A stretch of 64,000 bases of DNA from Bacteroidota bacterium (lineage in GTDB: Bacteria > Bacteroidota > Bacteroidia > Chitinophagales > Chitinophagaceae): NCBI GenBank assembly GCA_028876495.1, contig JAGWRO010000018.1, forward strand, positions 96,969 through 160,968. The letters are read 5' to 3'. The translations under genes were made by a program, and so were the position numbers. Under the pieces are notes generated by a model that was not told where the DNA came from, did no database searches, and saw only the letters and a list, made by a program, of their open reading frames with translations. Below are positions 1 to 8,644 of the stretch, one piece after another. Position 1 is the first letter of the stretch. Each line of letters begins with the position of its first letter.

Positions 1-702
1 TCCATTTCCTTTACCCTTGCAGGTTTTAATGGCTTTGATGATGCGGCAGGATTAATCAAATTTAACCGTGCGCTTGCTGCGAGAGTTAGTATATATCAAC
101 AAAAGTGGCAGACAGCACTTGATGATTTGACTGAATCCTTTTTTGGATTAAACACGGGTTTCAATGTAGGTGTTTACAATGTTTTTGGAACAGGCTCAGG
201 GGACCAGTTGAATCCGATGTTCATCCCTCAAAATCAAACAGGGGAAGTCCGGTTGGCCCATCCATCTTACGCAGCAGATATTGAAGCAGGCGATGACAGG
301 ATTAGTAAGGCTACTTTACGTAATGCTACTGCGTCATTAAGCGGACTTAGCAGCAACAGGGACGTATGGGTATATACTTCTGCTACTGCTCCAATACCCA
401 TTATAAGAAATGAAGAATTAATTCTTATTTATGCCGAAGCTAATATTCAATTGAATAATTTAAATGAGGGTGTTAAAGCAATAAATGTTATAAGGAATGG
501 TCACGGGCTGACTGATTATAATGGTTCCGTAACCCAGCCTGCTTTAATTACTGAAATGCTAAAGCAAAGGAGATATTCATTGTTTTTTGAAGGTCATCGC
601 TGGATTGATCTGCGCAGGTACCATCTTTTAAATACCCTGCCACTTGACCGCCCCGGAGACAATGTGTGGTCAGAATTTCCTTTACCCGTTACCGAACAAT
701 AA
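1..702 (+). CDS. SusD/RagB family outer-membrane lipoprotein, C-terminal part (5' cut by window)
   Basis: The reading frame is open from the first base, so about 233 C-terminal residues of a longer gene are visible; the TTG start in the ORF track is not the real start. SusD proteins are surface lipoproteins that bind glycans or other ligands and cap a TonB-dependent SusC porin. The TPR-like stretch NEELILIYAEANIQLNN and the C-terminal motif RRYSLFFEGHRWIDLRRY are family hallmarks, and the protein ends normally. The SusC partner is expected upstream, outside the window. A secreted esterase follows 64 bp downstream, which suggests a small nutrient-acquisition locus. The substrate cannot be told from this fragment. 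Confidence 0.9.
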   Translation, partial: SISFTLAGFNGFDDAAGLIKFNRALAARVSIYQQKWQTALDDLTESFFGLNTGFNVGVYNVFGTGSGDQLNPMFIPQNQTGEVRLAHPSYAADIEAGDDRISKATLRNATASLSGLSSNRDVWVYTSATAPIPIIRNEELILIYAEANIQLNNLNEGVKAINVIRNGHGLTDYNGSVTQPALITEMLKQRRYSLFFEGHRWIDLRRYHLLNTLPLDRPGDNVWSEFPLPVTEQ

Positions 703-766
703 TTAATCAATGCCGATGCCGTTTTCCAGATAAGAAGATTGGTGTTAGCATTTAATTTCTAAATGT

Positions 767-2230
767 ATGATCCCTTATAAAAAAGTCTTTTTAATTTGCG
801 CTGTAAGTATCTGCTTCTTACGGGGTATTGGTCAAAAAATTACAGCCAGTTATACCCGTTCTGCATCGGAGGCAAACTTTTCGGGCAGGGTGTTTTTATA
901 TCTTTCCAAAGATTCTAAAAGCCCGAAAGATGAAATGATTGGCGTACAAAAATTTCCCTGCTTTTCCATTACTGTAAAAAATGTGCATCCAAACCAAAAG
1001 GTTGTCTTTGATGATGCAGCCACCTATTATCCTGTTATCCTGTCTGATATCGAAAGAGGAAAATATCATGCACAGGTGGTATGGGACAGAAACGAAGGAG
1101 GCCGATCTATCGGTGAAAGTCCAGGTAATATGTATAACCAGTCTTTGGTAGTCAATCTGACTAAAAACATACGCCAAACTTTTAATATCGTATGCAATGA
1201 AGTGAATAAAGAACAGCCTTTTGTTGAAACCAGATACATAAAGGAATTAAAAGCTCCTTCGGCCTTGCTGACAGCATTTTATAAAAGAACCACCACTATA
1301 AACGCGGCTATCCTGCTTCCAAAAGAATATTTTGAACAGCCTGACAGAAAATTCCCTGTACTATATTGGGTTTCAGGCTATGGTGGCGATTATCATGCCT
1401 TTTCTGGAAGGAATGATCCGGGCGAACCTATTGATACAACCCCTTGCATCCGGGTTTTTCTTGATGGTAATTGCCCGGGCGGACACTCGGTATATGCCAA
1501 CAGCGACAACAACGGCCCATGGGGAGATGCACTTACACAAGAATTGATTCCTTTAGTAGAAAAAACATACAGAACGAATGCTGCCAGGCTCCTGACAGGC
1601 CACAGCAGCGGGGGGTGGTCAGTATTATGGCTGCAAACTCATTATCCGAAAATATTTACCGCTTGCTGGGCGAGTTCTCCTGACCCGGTTGATTTCAGGA
1701 GCTTTCAGCAGATTAATTTGTATAGCGATAAAAATTTGTATTACGCAGCAGACAGTACTTTTCATTTGGCAGCCACCATTGCTGGCCGTTACCCTTGGAT
1801 TTTGATGAAAGATATGTGTGCAATGGAACACGTGATATGGCGGGGCGAGCAAATGCATTCTTTCAACTTCGTTTTCAGCACCAGGAACAAAGATGGAACC
1901 CCGCGCAGTTTGTGGAATGATGCAACCGGTGAAATTGACCCGGTAACATTTGAACACTGGAAAAAATATGATATCTCATTATTCGTTCGATCTAACTGGC
2001 AGCAGCTTAAGCCGGATTTGCAAGGGAAAATAAGGGTATCCTTGGGTGAACAGGATAATTTTTTATTGAATTACCCTGTCCATTTATTTGATGATGAGAT
2101 GAAAAAGATAGATGCCGTCTTTGTTTTCGCCTATTATCCGGGGGATCATTTTACCGTTTCTACACCGGAATATAAAACAGCTGGTTACCAGTTTTTGGAG
2201 ATGAAGTATCATGAGCTTGCAAATAAATAA
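767..2230 (+). CDS. Secreted esterase-family alpha/beta hydrolase with N-terminal accessory domain
   Basis: This 487-residue protein starts with a signal peptide (hydrophobic run LIFCAVSI-like after MIPYKKVF). Residues of about 25-150 form a beta-rich N-terminal region. From about 160 onward it resembles the esterase D / putative esterase family, with LLPKEYF and FPVLYWVSGYGG before the nucleophile elbow GHSSGGW and a late DHF that could supply the catalytic His. Such proteins hydrolyse acyl esters, often on polysaccharides, but the substrate is unknown here. It lies just downstream of the SusD fragment on the same strand, so it may act on the material that system captures. The ATG at 767 gives the complete signal sequence. 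Confidence 0.8.
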   Translation: MIPYKKVFLICAVSICFLRGIGQKITASYTRSASEANFSGRVFLYLSKDSKSPKDEMIGVQKFPCFSITVKNVHPNQKVVFDDAATYYPVILSDIERGKYHAQVVWDRNEGGRSIGESPGNMYNQSLVVNLTKNIRQTFNIVCNEVNKEQPFVETRYIKELKAPSALLTAFYKRTTTINAAILLPKEYFEQPDRKFPVLYWVSGYGGDYHAFSGRNDPGEPIDTTPCIRVFLDGNCPGGHSVYANSDNNGPWGDALTQELIPLVEKTYRTNAARLLTGHSSGGWSVLWLQTHYPKIFTACWASSPDPVDFRSFQQINLYSDKNLYYAADSTFHLAATIAGRYPWILMKDMCAMEHVIWRGEQMHSFNFVFSTRNKDGTPRSLWNDATGEIDPVTFEHWKKYDISLFVRSNWQQLKPDLQGKIRVSLGEQDNFLLNYPVHLFDDEMKKIDAVFVFAYYPGDHFTVSTPEYKTAGYQFLEMKYHELANK

Positions 2231-2392
2231 TTGTCTTCCGAGAGTAAAATGATGGTAAGTGCAAATAGGCAGGAATAGCAGACCAACAAAAAAGCTGATT
2301 TTTTATTTTCATTTATTCAACGTTTCTGTTTTCTTTTCTAATTCAAGTTTCAAGTTTTAAAAATTATTTTTTAACCAATTTAATAAATAACC

Positions 2393-2935
2393 ATGGCACA
2401 TATTCAATTAAACAACGAATTGCCGGGAATTGTAGGCTTATTACATTATAGTCCGGAAACAGCTAAACCCTTAAATGACCTGGCCGAAGTATTGTTGGTC
2501 CAGGAAAACTCACTTACAAGAGGCGAAAGAGAAATGATCGCCTCATCTGTATCCTACTGGAATGATTGTCATTTCTGTCACAGCAGTCATGGCGCTGCCG
2601 CTGCCAATCTGTTGAAGCAACCAGTCAGCTTTTTGACTGAAATAAAAAAAGGATTTCCCGGTACCGAAATTTCTCCTAAAATGTGTGCCTTGCTTAACAT
2701 TGCAAAGCATGTACAGCAGGGTGGTAAGAATGTAACGGAAGAGGACATACGAAAAGCAAGAGAAGCCGGCGCGGTGGACAAAGAAATTCACGATACGGTT
2801 TTGATTGCGGCAGCTTTCTGCATGTACAACCGTTATGTAGATGGGCTGGCTACATGGGCGCCAAAAGAAGATGAAGCTTTTATGCCGATGGGCCAGATGT
2901 TGGCCGAACGCGGTTATCGGGCAACTACCCCATAA
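2393..2935 (+). CDS. Carboxymuconolactone decarboxylase / AhpD-like protein
   Basis: A 180-residue cytoplasmic protein with no signal peptide. The motif SYWNDCHFCHSSH, with a CxxC pair followed by His, matches the redox-active site of AhpD-like members of the carboxymuconolactone decarboxylase family. These often act as alkylhydroperoxidase-type thiol reductants. The helical segments before it (LNDLAEVLLVQ) and after it (FCMYNRYVDGLA) fit the all-alpha fold. The ATG at 2393 is preceded by an AT-rich spacer without a clear Shine-Dalgarno. Both cysteines are present, so peroxidase-type activity is plausible; the physiological substrate is not evident. It probably forms its own transcription unit, because 162 bp separate it from the esterase. 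Confidence 0.85.
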   Translation: MAHIQLNNELPGIVGLLHYSPETAKPLNDLAEVLLVQENSLTRGEREMIASSVSYWNDCHFCHSSHGAAAANLLKQPVSFLTEIKKGFPGTEISPKMCALLNIAKHVQQGGKNVTEEDIRKAREAGAVDKEIHDTVLIAAAFCMYNRYVDGLATWAPKEDEAFMPMGQMLAERGYRATTP

Positions 2936-2975
2936 AGAGGACAGATAGTAATAATGAAATGAAATTTCCTGATTA

Positions 2976-3004
2976 GTCCTCGTTTGCAATGTTGCAACGA
3001 GGAC
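2976..3004. repeat. REP-like hairpin (GTCCTCGTT ... AACGAGGAC)
   Basis: An inverted repeat with arms GTCCTCGTTTGCAA and TTGCAACGAGGAC around a two-base loop gives 13 pairs and one bulged T. No T-run follows directly, so it is not a typical intrinsic terminator. It lies in the spacer between the AhpD-like gene and the next small gene. It looks like a mobile palindromic repeat of the REP type. Confidence 0.6.
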
Positions 3005-3152
3005 CGATAGTGGAATTCTTTTTGCTAAAGGCAATGCCACATGCCAGTGAACGAAGAATAAATTCGATTTTCTTTTTTTGAAATTCAGTTTCGAATATTA
3101 GTGGCTTATCGGAACTTAGCCAATCAACGGAACGGCTATCTAAAAAAATAAA

Positions 3153-3455
3153 ATGATTTACTTTACTCAATTGATTTACATCAAAGAAGGGCAGGAGCAG
3201 GTGTTTGATGAATTTGAAGCGATTGCCATTCCTGCCATTTTAAAATACAACGGGCGGCTTTTGCTACGTATAAGGCCGACTGAAAATTCATTTATTGAAA
3301 ACAGTATCGATAAACCTTATGAAATCCATTTTGGTAAATTTGACAGCGAACAGGATTTTGAGAACTTTACTCACGATGAAGAGCGAAAGAAATTTCTTCA
3401 CCTGAAGGAGCAATCAGTAAAGACAACAATATTAATTAAAGGCACTCAATTGTAG
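3153..3455 (+). CDS. Small DUF1330-like (dimeric alpha-beta barrel) protein
   Basis: A 100-residue soluble protein, MIYFTQLIYIKEGQEQVFDEFE, with a ferredoxin-like alternation of beta strands and helices. A strand-loop-helix opening, a central Arg-rich strand (RLLLRIRPTE) and FDSEQDFENF in the second half resemble DUF1330/EthD-like proteins of the dimeric alpha-beta barrel superfamily. Members include monooxygenases and proteins without known activity. No catalytic assignment is possible. It lies between a palindromic repeat and a convergent TonB receptor gene. Confidence 0.65.
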   Translation: MIYFTQLIYIKEGQEQVFDEFEAIAIPAILKYNGRLLLRIRPTENSFIENSIDKPYEIHFGKFDSEQDFENFTHDEERKKFLHLKEQSVKTTILIKGTQL

Positions 3456-3548
3456 AGTAAAATAATCAGTTGAATAGTTGCGTGATTAACCGAGAATTGT
3501 GTTTTTCTTTTTCTCAACTATTTTTTAATATTGGATTGAATATTATTT

Positions 3549-5696
3549 CTATATTTTTATTCGCAAGGCCACATTGAAAACTCTTCCATCTAATGGCGCA
3601 TATATTTGCCTGAATTTTGGATCGCTGATGGGTGGGACCACAATATTTTCAAACCTTGTTTGCCTTACATCAAACAAATTTTCGCAATTGGCAATCAGGT
3701 CGAAATGTTTAAAATGTTTTTGCTCTATCAATCCCGCAGTGAAATAACTTTTTGTCTTTGTATCAAAATCACGAAACATTGAAGAAACATAATAACCTTC
3801 AAAGGCAATAGAAAAATTATCTTCTTTTTCGTAAATGATGTCAATATTTACTTTATGCTTTGGCGTTAATGGAACAAAGGAATGCAGCGTATTGTATTTT
3901 CTGCGTGCATCTACAAAACTGTAACCAACATAGAATTGTAATTGGTCCAAAGTTAAGGTGAGATCGCTTTCGAAACCCTTTGTTAACAGCGGTTCGCTCT
4001 TATTTACAAAGTTAAAAGTATCTAATACCAACGGGTTATTTACTTGCGTAATAAAAAACGACTGATTGAATGTTATTGAACTTTCATCGCCCCATCGTTT
4101 TTTATAATTAAAATCTAAATTTCCTCCGGTAGACTTTTCAGCTTTAATGTTTTTTGATAAAGCCTGAATATTATTGATGCCAGCCTGTTCAGCATCTGTT
4201 GAAAAAATAGTGGGTAGTTTATATCCCAGTCCGCTACCGGCTCTCACATAAAATTCATTACTGAACTTGTACATTACGGCAAGGCGGGGCAATACGAAAT
4301 AGCCAAATTGATTTTGATGATCCGTTCGCAAACCTGCCTCCAAAGAAAATTTTTGTGTGGGCTTCCAGTCGTCCTGTAAAAAAATACCTATAGTACTATA
4401 ATTATAATTTCTTTGCAAATGACTTTTAGTGGTGTCCTCCACAAATTTTTCTGTGGTTTCATTTATTCCTGTTATCAATTGCTGTTTGGCCATCTTAAAA
4501 TTAAATGAAGCTTCGGTGTAGCTGCTTATTTGATTGCCTTTAAAAGTGTAAGAAGTTTGATTAATTCCACGGTTGAAATTAGAAACACTGTTTTTTATGG
4601 TTAGTGATTGATGATCATCCAACTTTTTATCAAATTCAAATTGAGATGAAATACGATTGGAAATATTTTCTTCATAGTACCGGTGCAAACTATCAGTATG
4701 ATTATTCAATACCAGCATATCACCGCCTTTTCTATTATCATAAGTTCCATTCAATCCAAAACGCAGTGTAGTTTTTGGATTAAAGTAATAATAAAATGTA
4801 GGGGCGATCGTAAAAGTTTTCGATTGGGGTACATCAGAAAAGCCATCTTTATTAACATCTGTTGCTTTTTGAAAATTATTGGCAGTAAGAAAAGTAACCC
4901 CAAATTTATTTAATCTCCTGGAAAAATATCCGTCAACATCTGTACCTGACAGAGAGGTCCGGTTAACAAGAAATGTCAATTCTCTTTTTTTCTGTGGTTT
5001 TTTTGAAACTAAATTTATGATACCGGCAATAGCATCGCTTCCATACAATGATGAAGCAGAACCTTTAATTATTTCGACCTGTTTTAAATCGAGCGGTGGA
5101 ATTTGCATAATGCTTAGTCCCTGCGCAAAACTGCCATAGAGCGGGAAACCGTCCTTGAGTATTTGGGTGTATTTGCCATCAAGCCCCTGTAGTCGAATAC
5201 TTACATTTCCATTTACCGCTGATGTTTGCTGCGCCTGAATGCCTGATGATTCCAATAAAAGTTTTGAAATGTTAGCGGGTTTAATATTGGTTTCTTCATT
5301 TACTTCATCTTTCGCAATTACTTCCACCCTTACAGGGATGTCTTCAATGCGTGAATTGGTTCGTGTGGTGGTTACCACTATGTCCGATAATTCGCCACTT
5401 TCCTTTTGAAGATAAATATCAAATGGTTGCTGCTGAGCTATAGGAAATGAAAATTCCATTTCTTTTTTTTCATAACCGATAGATGAAAATACAATTTTGT
5501 ATGTCCCGTTTGGAATGTTATTGATATTTAATATTCCGCTTGCATTCGAGGCTGCACCAAGTTTTAGTTTAGAAATGTATGTCGTTACAGAAGCGAGATT
5601 TTCGTTGGTGGTGCTGTCTTTTATAACAGCTTTAAAACTATTTTGCGCATGGGCAAAAAGCGGAAATAAAAATAATATGGTGATTAACTTTTTCAT
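3549..5696 (-). CDS. TonB-dependent outer-membrane receptor
   Basis: This 715-residue protein has a cleavable signal peptide (MKKLITILFLFPLFAHAQ). A carboxypeptidase-regulatory-like beta-sandwich spans about residues 20-95. The TonB plug follows at about 105-215, with PVRVEVIAKDEV, IRLQGLDGKYTQILKDG and the SSLYGSDAIAGIINLVSKK segment. The rest is a beta-barrel that ends in alternating hydrophobic residues (RVFNVALRIKI). It imports a ligand across the outer membrane using TonB energy. The classical arrangement resembles siderophore/cobalamin-type rather than SusC receptors, being shorter than SusC and without a SusD neighbour on this strand. The ligand is unknown. A small membrane-protein gene lies directly upstream and may be co-transcribed. 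Confidence 0.92.
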   Translation of the reverse strand: MKKLITILFLFPLFAHAQNSFKAVIKDSTTNENLASVTTYISKLKLGAASNASGILNINNIPNGTYKIVFSSIGYEKKEMEFSFPIAQQQPFDIYLQKESGELSDIVVTTTRTNSRIEDIPVRVEVIAKDEVNEETNIKPANISKLLLESSGIQAQQTSAVNGNVSIRLQGLDGKYTQILKDGFPLYGSFAQGLSIMQIPPLDLKQVEIIKGSASSLYGSDAIAGIINLVSKKPQKKRELTFLVNRTSLSGTDVDGYFSRRLNKFGVTFLTANNFQKATDVNKDGFSDVPQSKTFTIAPTFYYYFNPKTTLRFGLNGTYDNRKGGDMLVLNNHTDSLHRYYEENISNRISSQFEFDKKLDDHQSLTIKNSVSNFNRGINQTSYTFKGNQISSYTEASFNFKMAKQQLITGINETTEKFVEDTTKSHLQRNYNYSTIGIFLQDDWKPTQKFSLEAGLRTDHQNQFGYFVLPRLAVMYKFSNEFYVRAGSGLGYKLPTIFSTDAEQAGINNIQALSKNIKAEKSTGGNLDFNYKKRWGDESSITFNQSFFITQVNNPLVLDTFNFVNKSEPLLTKGFESDLTLTLDQLQFYVGYSFVDARRKYNTLHSFVPLTPKHKVNIDIIYEKEDNFSIAFEGYYVSSMFRDFDTKTKSYFTAGLIEQKHFKHFDLIANCENLFDVRQTRFENIVVPPISDPKFRQIYAPLDGRVFNVALRIKI

Positions 5697-5780
5697 TGAA
5701 AAATATTACTTGAGGTGCATTAAAATATATAAACAGCTATCCTTGCATGTGAAGAATAGCGAACAATATTTATAATGCTA

Positions 5781-6284
5781 TCAAATACGGAAACAATGAA
5801 TAGCCAGAAACGCTTTTACTGAAGAGGTGTGTGGTGTACTGCTAAGAAGAATGTTTTTATAAGCAGGATATATGGAGGCAATGTAAGTGGTTTTCGAATT
5901 AACAATAACCTGCTTCTGATTATTATGTTTTACTTTTTTTACAACAGTATTAGAGAATTGAGCTATATAATCACCGGAATTAGTATTAATATTTTTATCG
6001 CCTGTCCATTCAACGGAAGTCAATAAAAATAAAAACCCGGTAACTATAAGCAGGCTTTGCTTAATATACTTCCGCTTTAAAATATTAGCCATGAGAAAAA
6101 CACCATGTTCAAAACCGGCCACCCTCTCAATAATTCCAACAAAAAGATTAAATAAGATGGATAAGAGATTGCCCTTTTTGCGCCTGTTGGGTAAGATAAC
6201 CTGACTGACTGTTTTATAGCTGAAGCGTAAAATATCAATAATAAGAAGATATACTTTGTGTATTATTTTTTTTATTTCATTCAT
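5781..6284 (-). CDS. Small hypothetical membrane protein upstream of the TonB receptor
   Basis: The family is not recognised. The ORF codes for 167 residues. An internal ATG at 6092 would give a 103-residue protein that starts MANILKRKYIKQ and has one strong hydrophobic segment (SLLIVTGFLFLLTSVEW) that could be a signal anchor or signal peptide, followed by a polar tail. The longer form adds another hydrophobic stretch (NLLSILFNLFVG). It is co-directional with the TonB receptor, 84 bp upstream. Small secreted proteins often precede such receptors in Bacteroidota, so the shorter start is plausible. Confidence 0.5.
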   Translation of the reverse strand: MNEIKKIIHKVYLLIIDILRFSYKTVSQVILPNRRKKGNLLSILFNLFVGIIERVAGFEHGVFLMANILKRKYIKQSLLIVTGFLFLLTSVEWTGDKNINTNSGDYIAQFSNTVVKKVKHNNQKQVIVNSKTTYIASIYPAYKNILLSSTPHTSSVKAFLAIHCFRI

Positions 6285-6501
6285 CAGGTTCCAGAAAGAC
6301 TACAAAGGTAAGTTTTTAAATGGTTTTGGGTGGCTTAGCTCGCCTGGCTGCCATTTTTGTTTGAACTAACCCTTAAATTAAAAGAAACAGTAAACAGGTA
6401 AATTATTATGATTTTATTTCTGCTTCTCCTTCAATTTATTTCTGCATAAACCGAAATCAACGTCAATGCAGTGCATAAACAATTGCGGCTACGAAAAATT
6501 G

Positions 6502-6509
6502 TAAGTTTG
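6502..6509 (+). promoter_or_regulatory. Bacteroidota -7 box (TAAGTTTG) before the CDF-like gene
   Basis: TAAGTTTG matches the TAnnTTTG consensus and lies 13 bp before the ATG at 6523, implying a very short leader. A correctly spaced TTTG -33 element is not clear. Confidence 0.4.
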
Positions 6510-6522
6510 CAAAATTGAATTA

Positions 6523-7170
6523 ATGGCAAATACAACCTTACGTATCGAAAAACTTTATAAATGGGCGTTAGGCCTTGCGATTTTTACCATTGTTTATAAC
6601 ACTGCCGAAGGGCTTATTTCAACCTGGCTGGGTTATGAAGACAGAACGCTTGCTTTATTTGGCTTTGGTGCAGATAGTTTCATTGAAGTAATATCAGGCA
6701 TCGGGATCGCTCACATGGTACTTCGGATACAGCAAAATCATAAAAGCAAAAGAGATAAGTTTGAAAGAACGGCTTTAAAAATAACCGGCTTTTCTTTTTA
6801 TGCATTAGTTATTGGACTTGTGGTTACAAGTGTTTATAATATTTATACTGGACATAAACCGGAAACCACTTTTTGGGGCCTTGTTATTTCATTAATTTCA
6901 ATATTAGTAATGTGGTTTTTGCTTGCTACAAAAACAAAAACGGGCAAACTATTAAACTCGGAGGCAATATTGTCTGATGCCGGATGTACAAGGGTTTGTA
7001 TTTACATGTCTGTTATTTTATTGATAAGCAGTGGAGTTTATGAACTAACTTCTTTCGCATATATTGACAGTATCGGCACACTTGGACCTTCATACTTTGC
7101 TTTTAAAGAAGGAAAAGAATGTTTTGAAAAAGCAAACAGCGATAAATATTGCTCCTGTAAACCTGTATGA
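6523..7170 (+). CDS. Cation-diffusion-facilitator-like membrane transporter
   Basis: A 215-residue protein with about five to six hydrophobic helices. The segment FGFGADSFIEVISGIGIAH resembles the helix-2 metal-site region of CDF cation efflux transporters (D and E in an xxDxxxE pattern). A later helix contains EAILSDAGCTRVC, also reminiscent of the second CDF metal-site helix. It lacks the usual cytoplasmic C-terminal metal-binding domain; the short tail ends in CSCKPV, a possible metal-binding pair of cysteines. Export of a divalent metal from the cytoplasm is the likely role, inferred from the motifs. It is monocistronic or loosely linked to its neighbours. Confidence 0.7.
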   Translation: MANTTLRIEKLYKWALGLAIFTIVYNTAEGLISTWLGYEDRTLALFGFGADSFIEVISGIGIAHMVLRIQQNHKSKRDKFERTALKITGFSFYALVIGLVVTSVYNIYTGHKPETTFWGLVISLISILVMWFLLATKTKTGKLLNSEAILSDAGCTRVCIYMSVILLISSGVYELTSFAYIDSIGTLGPSYFAFKEGKECFEKANSDKYCSCKPV

Positions 7171-7224
7171 CTATCCGTTACCCAATCTGCTCTGCCAACT
7201 TCGCCACGGCAAAATAAAAATTTA

Positions 7225-7243
7225 AATTATTTGTGGGTTTACT
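7225..7243 (+). repeat. 3'-end-associated GTTTACT motif, copy 1
   Basis: AATTATTTGTGGGTTTACT lies 55 nt after the stop of the CDF-like gene, in the sense orientation. It shares its core with the other copies listed below; this one ends in CTTT instead of CTG. Confidence 0.45.
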
Positions 7244-7270
7244 TTAGTGAAGAAAATAAAAAATATAGAA

Positions 7271-7292
7271 CCTGCCTGTCTGCCGGCAGGCA
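7271..7292. repeat. GC-rich palindrome (GCCTGTCTGCCGGCAGGC)
   Basis: A palindromic GC-rich island (CTGCCGGCAG core with flanking GCCTG/CAGGC arms) in an otherwise AT-rich spacer. It resembles short palindromes dispersed in many bacterial genomes. No T-run follows, so a terminator role is unlikely. Confidence 0.45.
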
Positions 7293-7375
7293 AAGAATAT
7301 CGAATGATGAAGTAAAGAAAACACGATCACTTAAATTATATAGTATATTCGACGTATAATACAAACGTTATTGCT

Positions 7376-8617
7376 ATGAATAATTGGCGAATCAAAGTTT
7401 CTCTTTTTATCAATTATTTTGTCTTTGCCATCCTGCTCAACAGTGTTGGCACAGTGATTTTACAGGTACAGAATAATTATAGCGTCACGCAGGGAGCGGC
7501 AAGTATTTTAGAAGCATTCAAAGATCTTAGTATTGCCATCGCTTCTTTCCTGGTTGCATCTTACATCACAAGAATCGGCTATAAACGCTCGATGCTGCTG
7601 GCTTTGGCGTTGGTTATCATTGCTTGTTTGATTATGCCGGTTGTGGGCGGCTTTGCCATGACGAAAATCTTATTTGCTGTTACCGGTGTCAGCTTTGCGT
7701 TGATAAAAGTTTCGGTGTATGCCACTATCGGACTGGTTACTTCCAATAAAAAAGATCACGCCAGTTTTATGAATTTCATCGAATCATTTTTTATGATCGG
7801 CATTCTTGCGGGCTACTTTATTTTCGGCGCTTTCGTTGATAATAATAATCCTGCTTCTACTTCGTGGCTCTGTGTTTATTATTTGTTGGCAGGCATTTCT
7901 GCAGCCGCATTTATATTGTTGCTTACTTCTAAATTGGACGAATCATCTGTAAAAGAAGAAGAAGGCAAATCTTTTGTAAAAGATTTTGCAGATATGGTAA
8001 AACTGGCTATCAGGCCATTAGTTTTAATTTTTATCATCAGCGCTTTTTTTTATGTCTTGATAGAACAAAGCATAATGAGCTGGCTACCTACTTTTAACAG
8101 CCAGGTTTTACATTTATCTACCAGGCTTAGCATACAAATGGCCAGCATCCTGGCCATATCAACTGCTATTGGCAGGTTTATTGCGGGGTTTCTTTTAAGA
8201 AAAATTCATTGGCTTAAAGTAATTATTGCGTGTCTTTTATTGGCAGCGGTGTTAGTGGTTTTGGTAATTCCGCTGGCTTCCAAAATTCATATTATTTCGG
8301 TAGACAGTTGGCTGGCAGCGCCTTTCGTGGCCTATATGTTTCCATTGATCGGATTATTAATAGCACCGGTTTATCCTGCCATCAATTCGGTAATCTTAAG
8401 TTCGTTGCCGTTAAGACAACAAGGACCAATGAGCGGTTTAATTGTAATTTTTTCTGCATTAGGCGGAACTACCGGCTCCATCATCACGGGGCACATCTTT
8501 GAAGCTTATGGAGGCCAAACCGCTTTTTATTTTTCATTGGTGCCTATCACGATCCTGATCATCAGCCTGATTTTTTTCAACCGGCTACAAAAGAAAGAAG
8601 CGGTAGTTGCTACTTAG
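7376..8617 (+). CDS. MFS transporter, probable sugar (trehalose) uptake
   Basis: A 413-residue protein of the major facilitator superfamily with about twelve membrane helices. The loop SYITRIGYKRSMLLALALV between helices 2 and 3 corresponds to the conserved MFS loop. A long central loop (KLDESSVKEEEGKSF) separates the two six-helix halves. It is followed 27 bp later by a trehalase gene on the same strand, so the two probably form an operon. From this context, import of trehalose or a related disaccharide is inferred. The sequence alone does not identify the substrate. Confidence 0.8.
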   Translation: MNNWRIKVSLFINYFVFAILLNSVGTVILQVQNNYSVTQGAASILEAFKDLSIAIASFLVASYITRIGYKRSMLLALALVIIACLIMPVVGGFAMTKILFAVTGVSFALIKVSVYATIGLVTSNKKDHASFMNFIESFFMIGILAGYFIFGAFVDNNNPASTSWLCVYYLLAGISAAAFILLLTSKLDESSVKEEEGKSFVKDFADMVKLAIRPLVLIFIISAFFYVLIEQSIMSWLPTFNSQVLHLSTRLSIQMASILAISTAIGRFIAGFLLRKIHWLKVIIACLLLAAVLVVLVIPLASKIHIISVDSWLAAPFVAYMFPLIGLLIAPVYPAINSVILSSLPLRQQGPMSGLIVIFSALGGTTGSIITGHIFEAYGGQTAFYFSLVPITILIISLIFFNRLQKKEAVVAT

Positions 8618-8644
8618 CATTTTTTTATTAACATTAAAAAAATT

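Noticed and set aside
1625-1957. 110-residue ORF opposite the esterase gene
   Set aside because: Shadow ORF with no supporting start or similarity.
2543-3040. 165-residue minus-strand ORF across the AhpD-like gene
   Set aside because: Overlaps a well-supported gene and the REP-like hairpin; no family features.
2973-3170. 65-residue ORF ending RCNIANED
   Set aside because: Its C-terminus is just the hairpin read in one frame; no support as a gene.
5497-5775. 92-residue ORF opposite the TonB receptor start
   Set aside because: Antisense to the signal peptide and N-terminal domain of the receptor; no features of a real gene.
7171-7213. tRNA-like sequence on the minus strand (GGCGAAGTTGGCAGAGCAG)
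   Set aside because: It resembles the D-arm region of a tRNA, but the D-stem pairs poorly and no anticodon stem, T-arm or 3' acceptor strand can be found.
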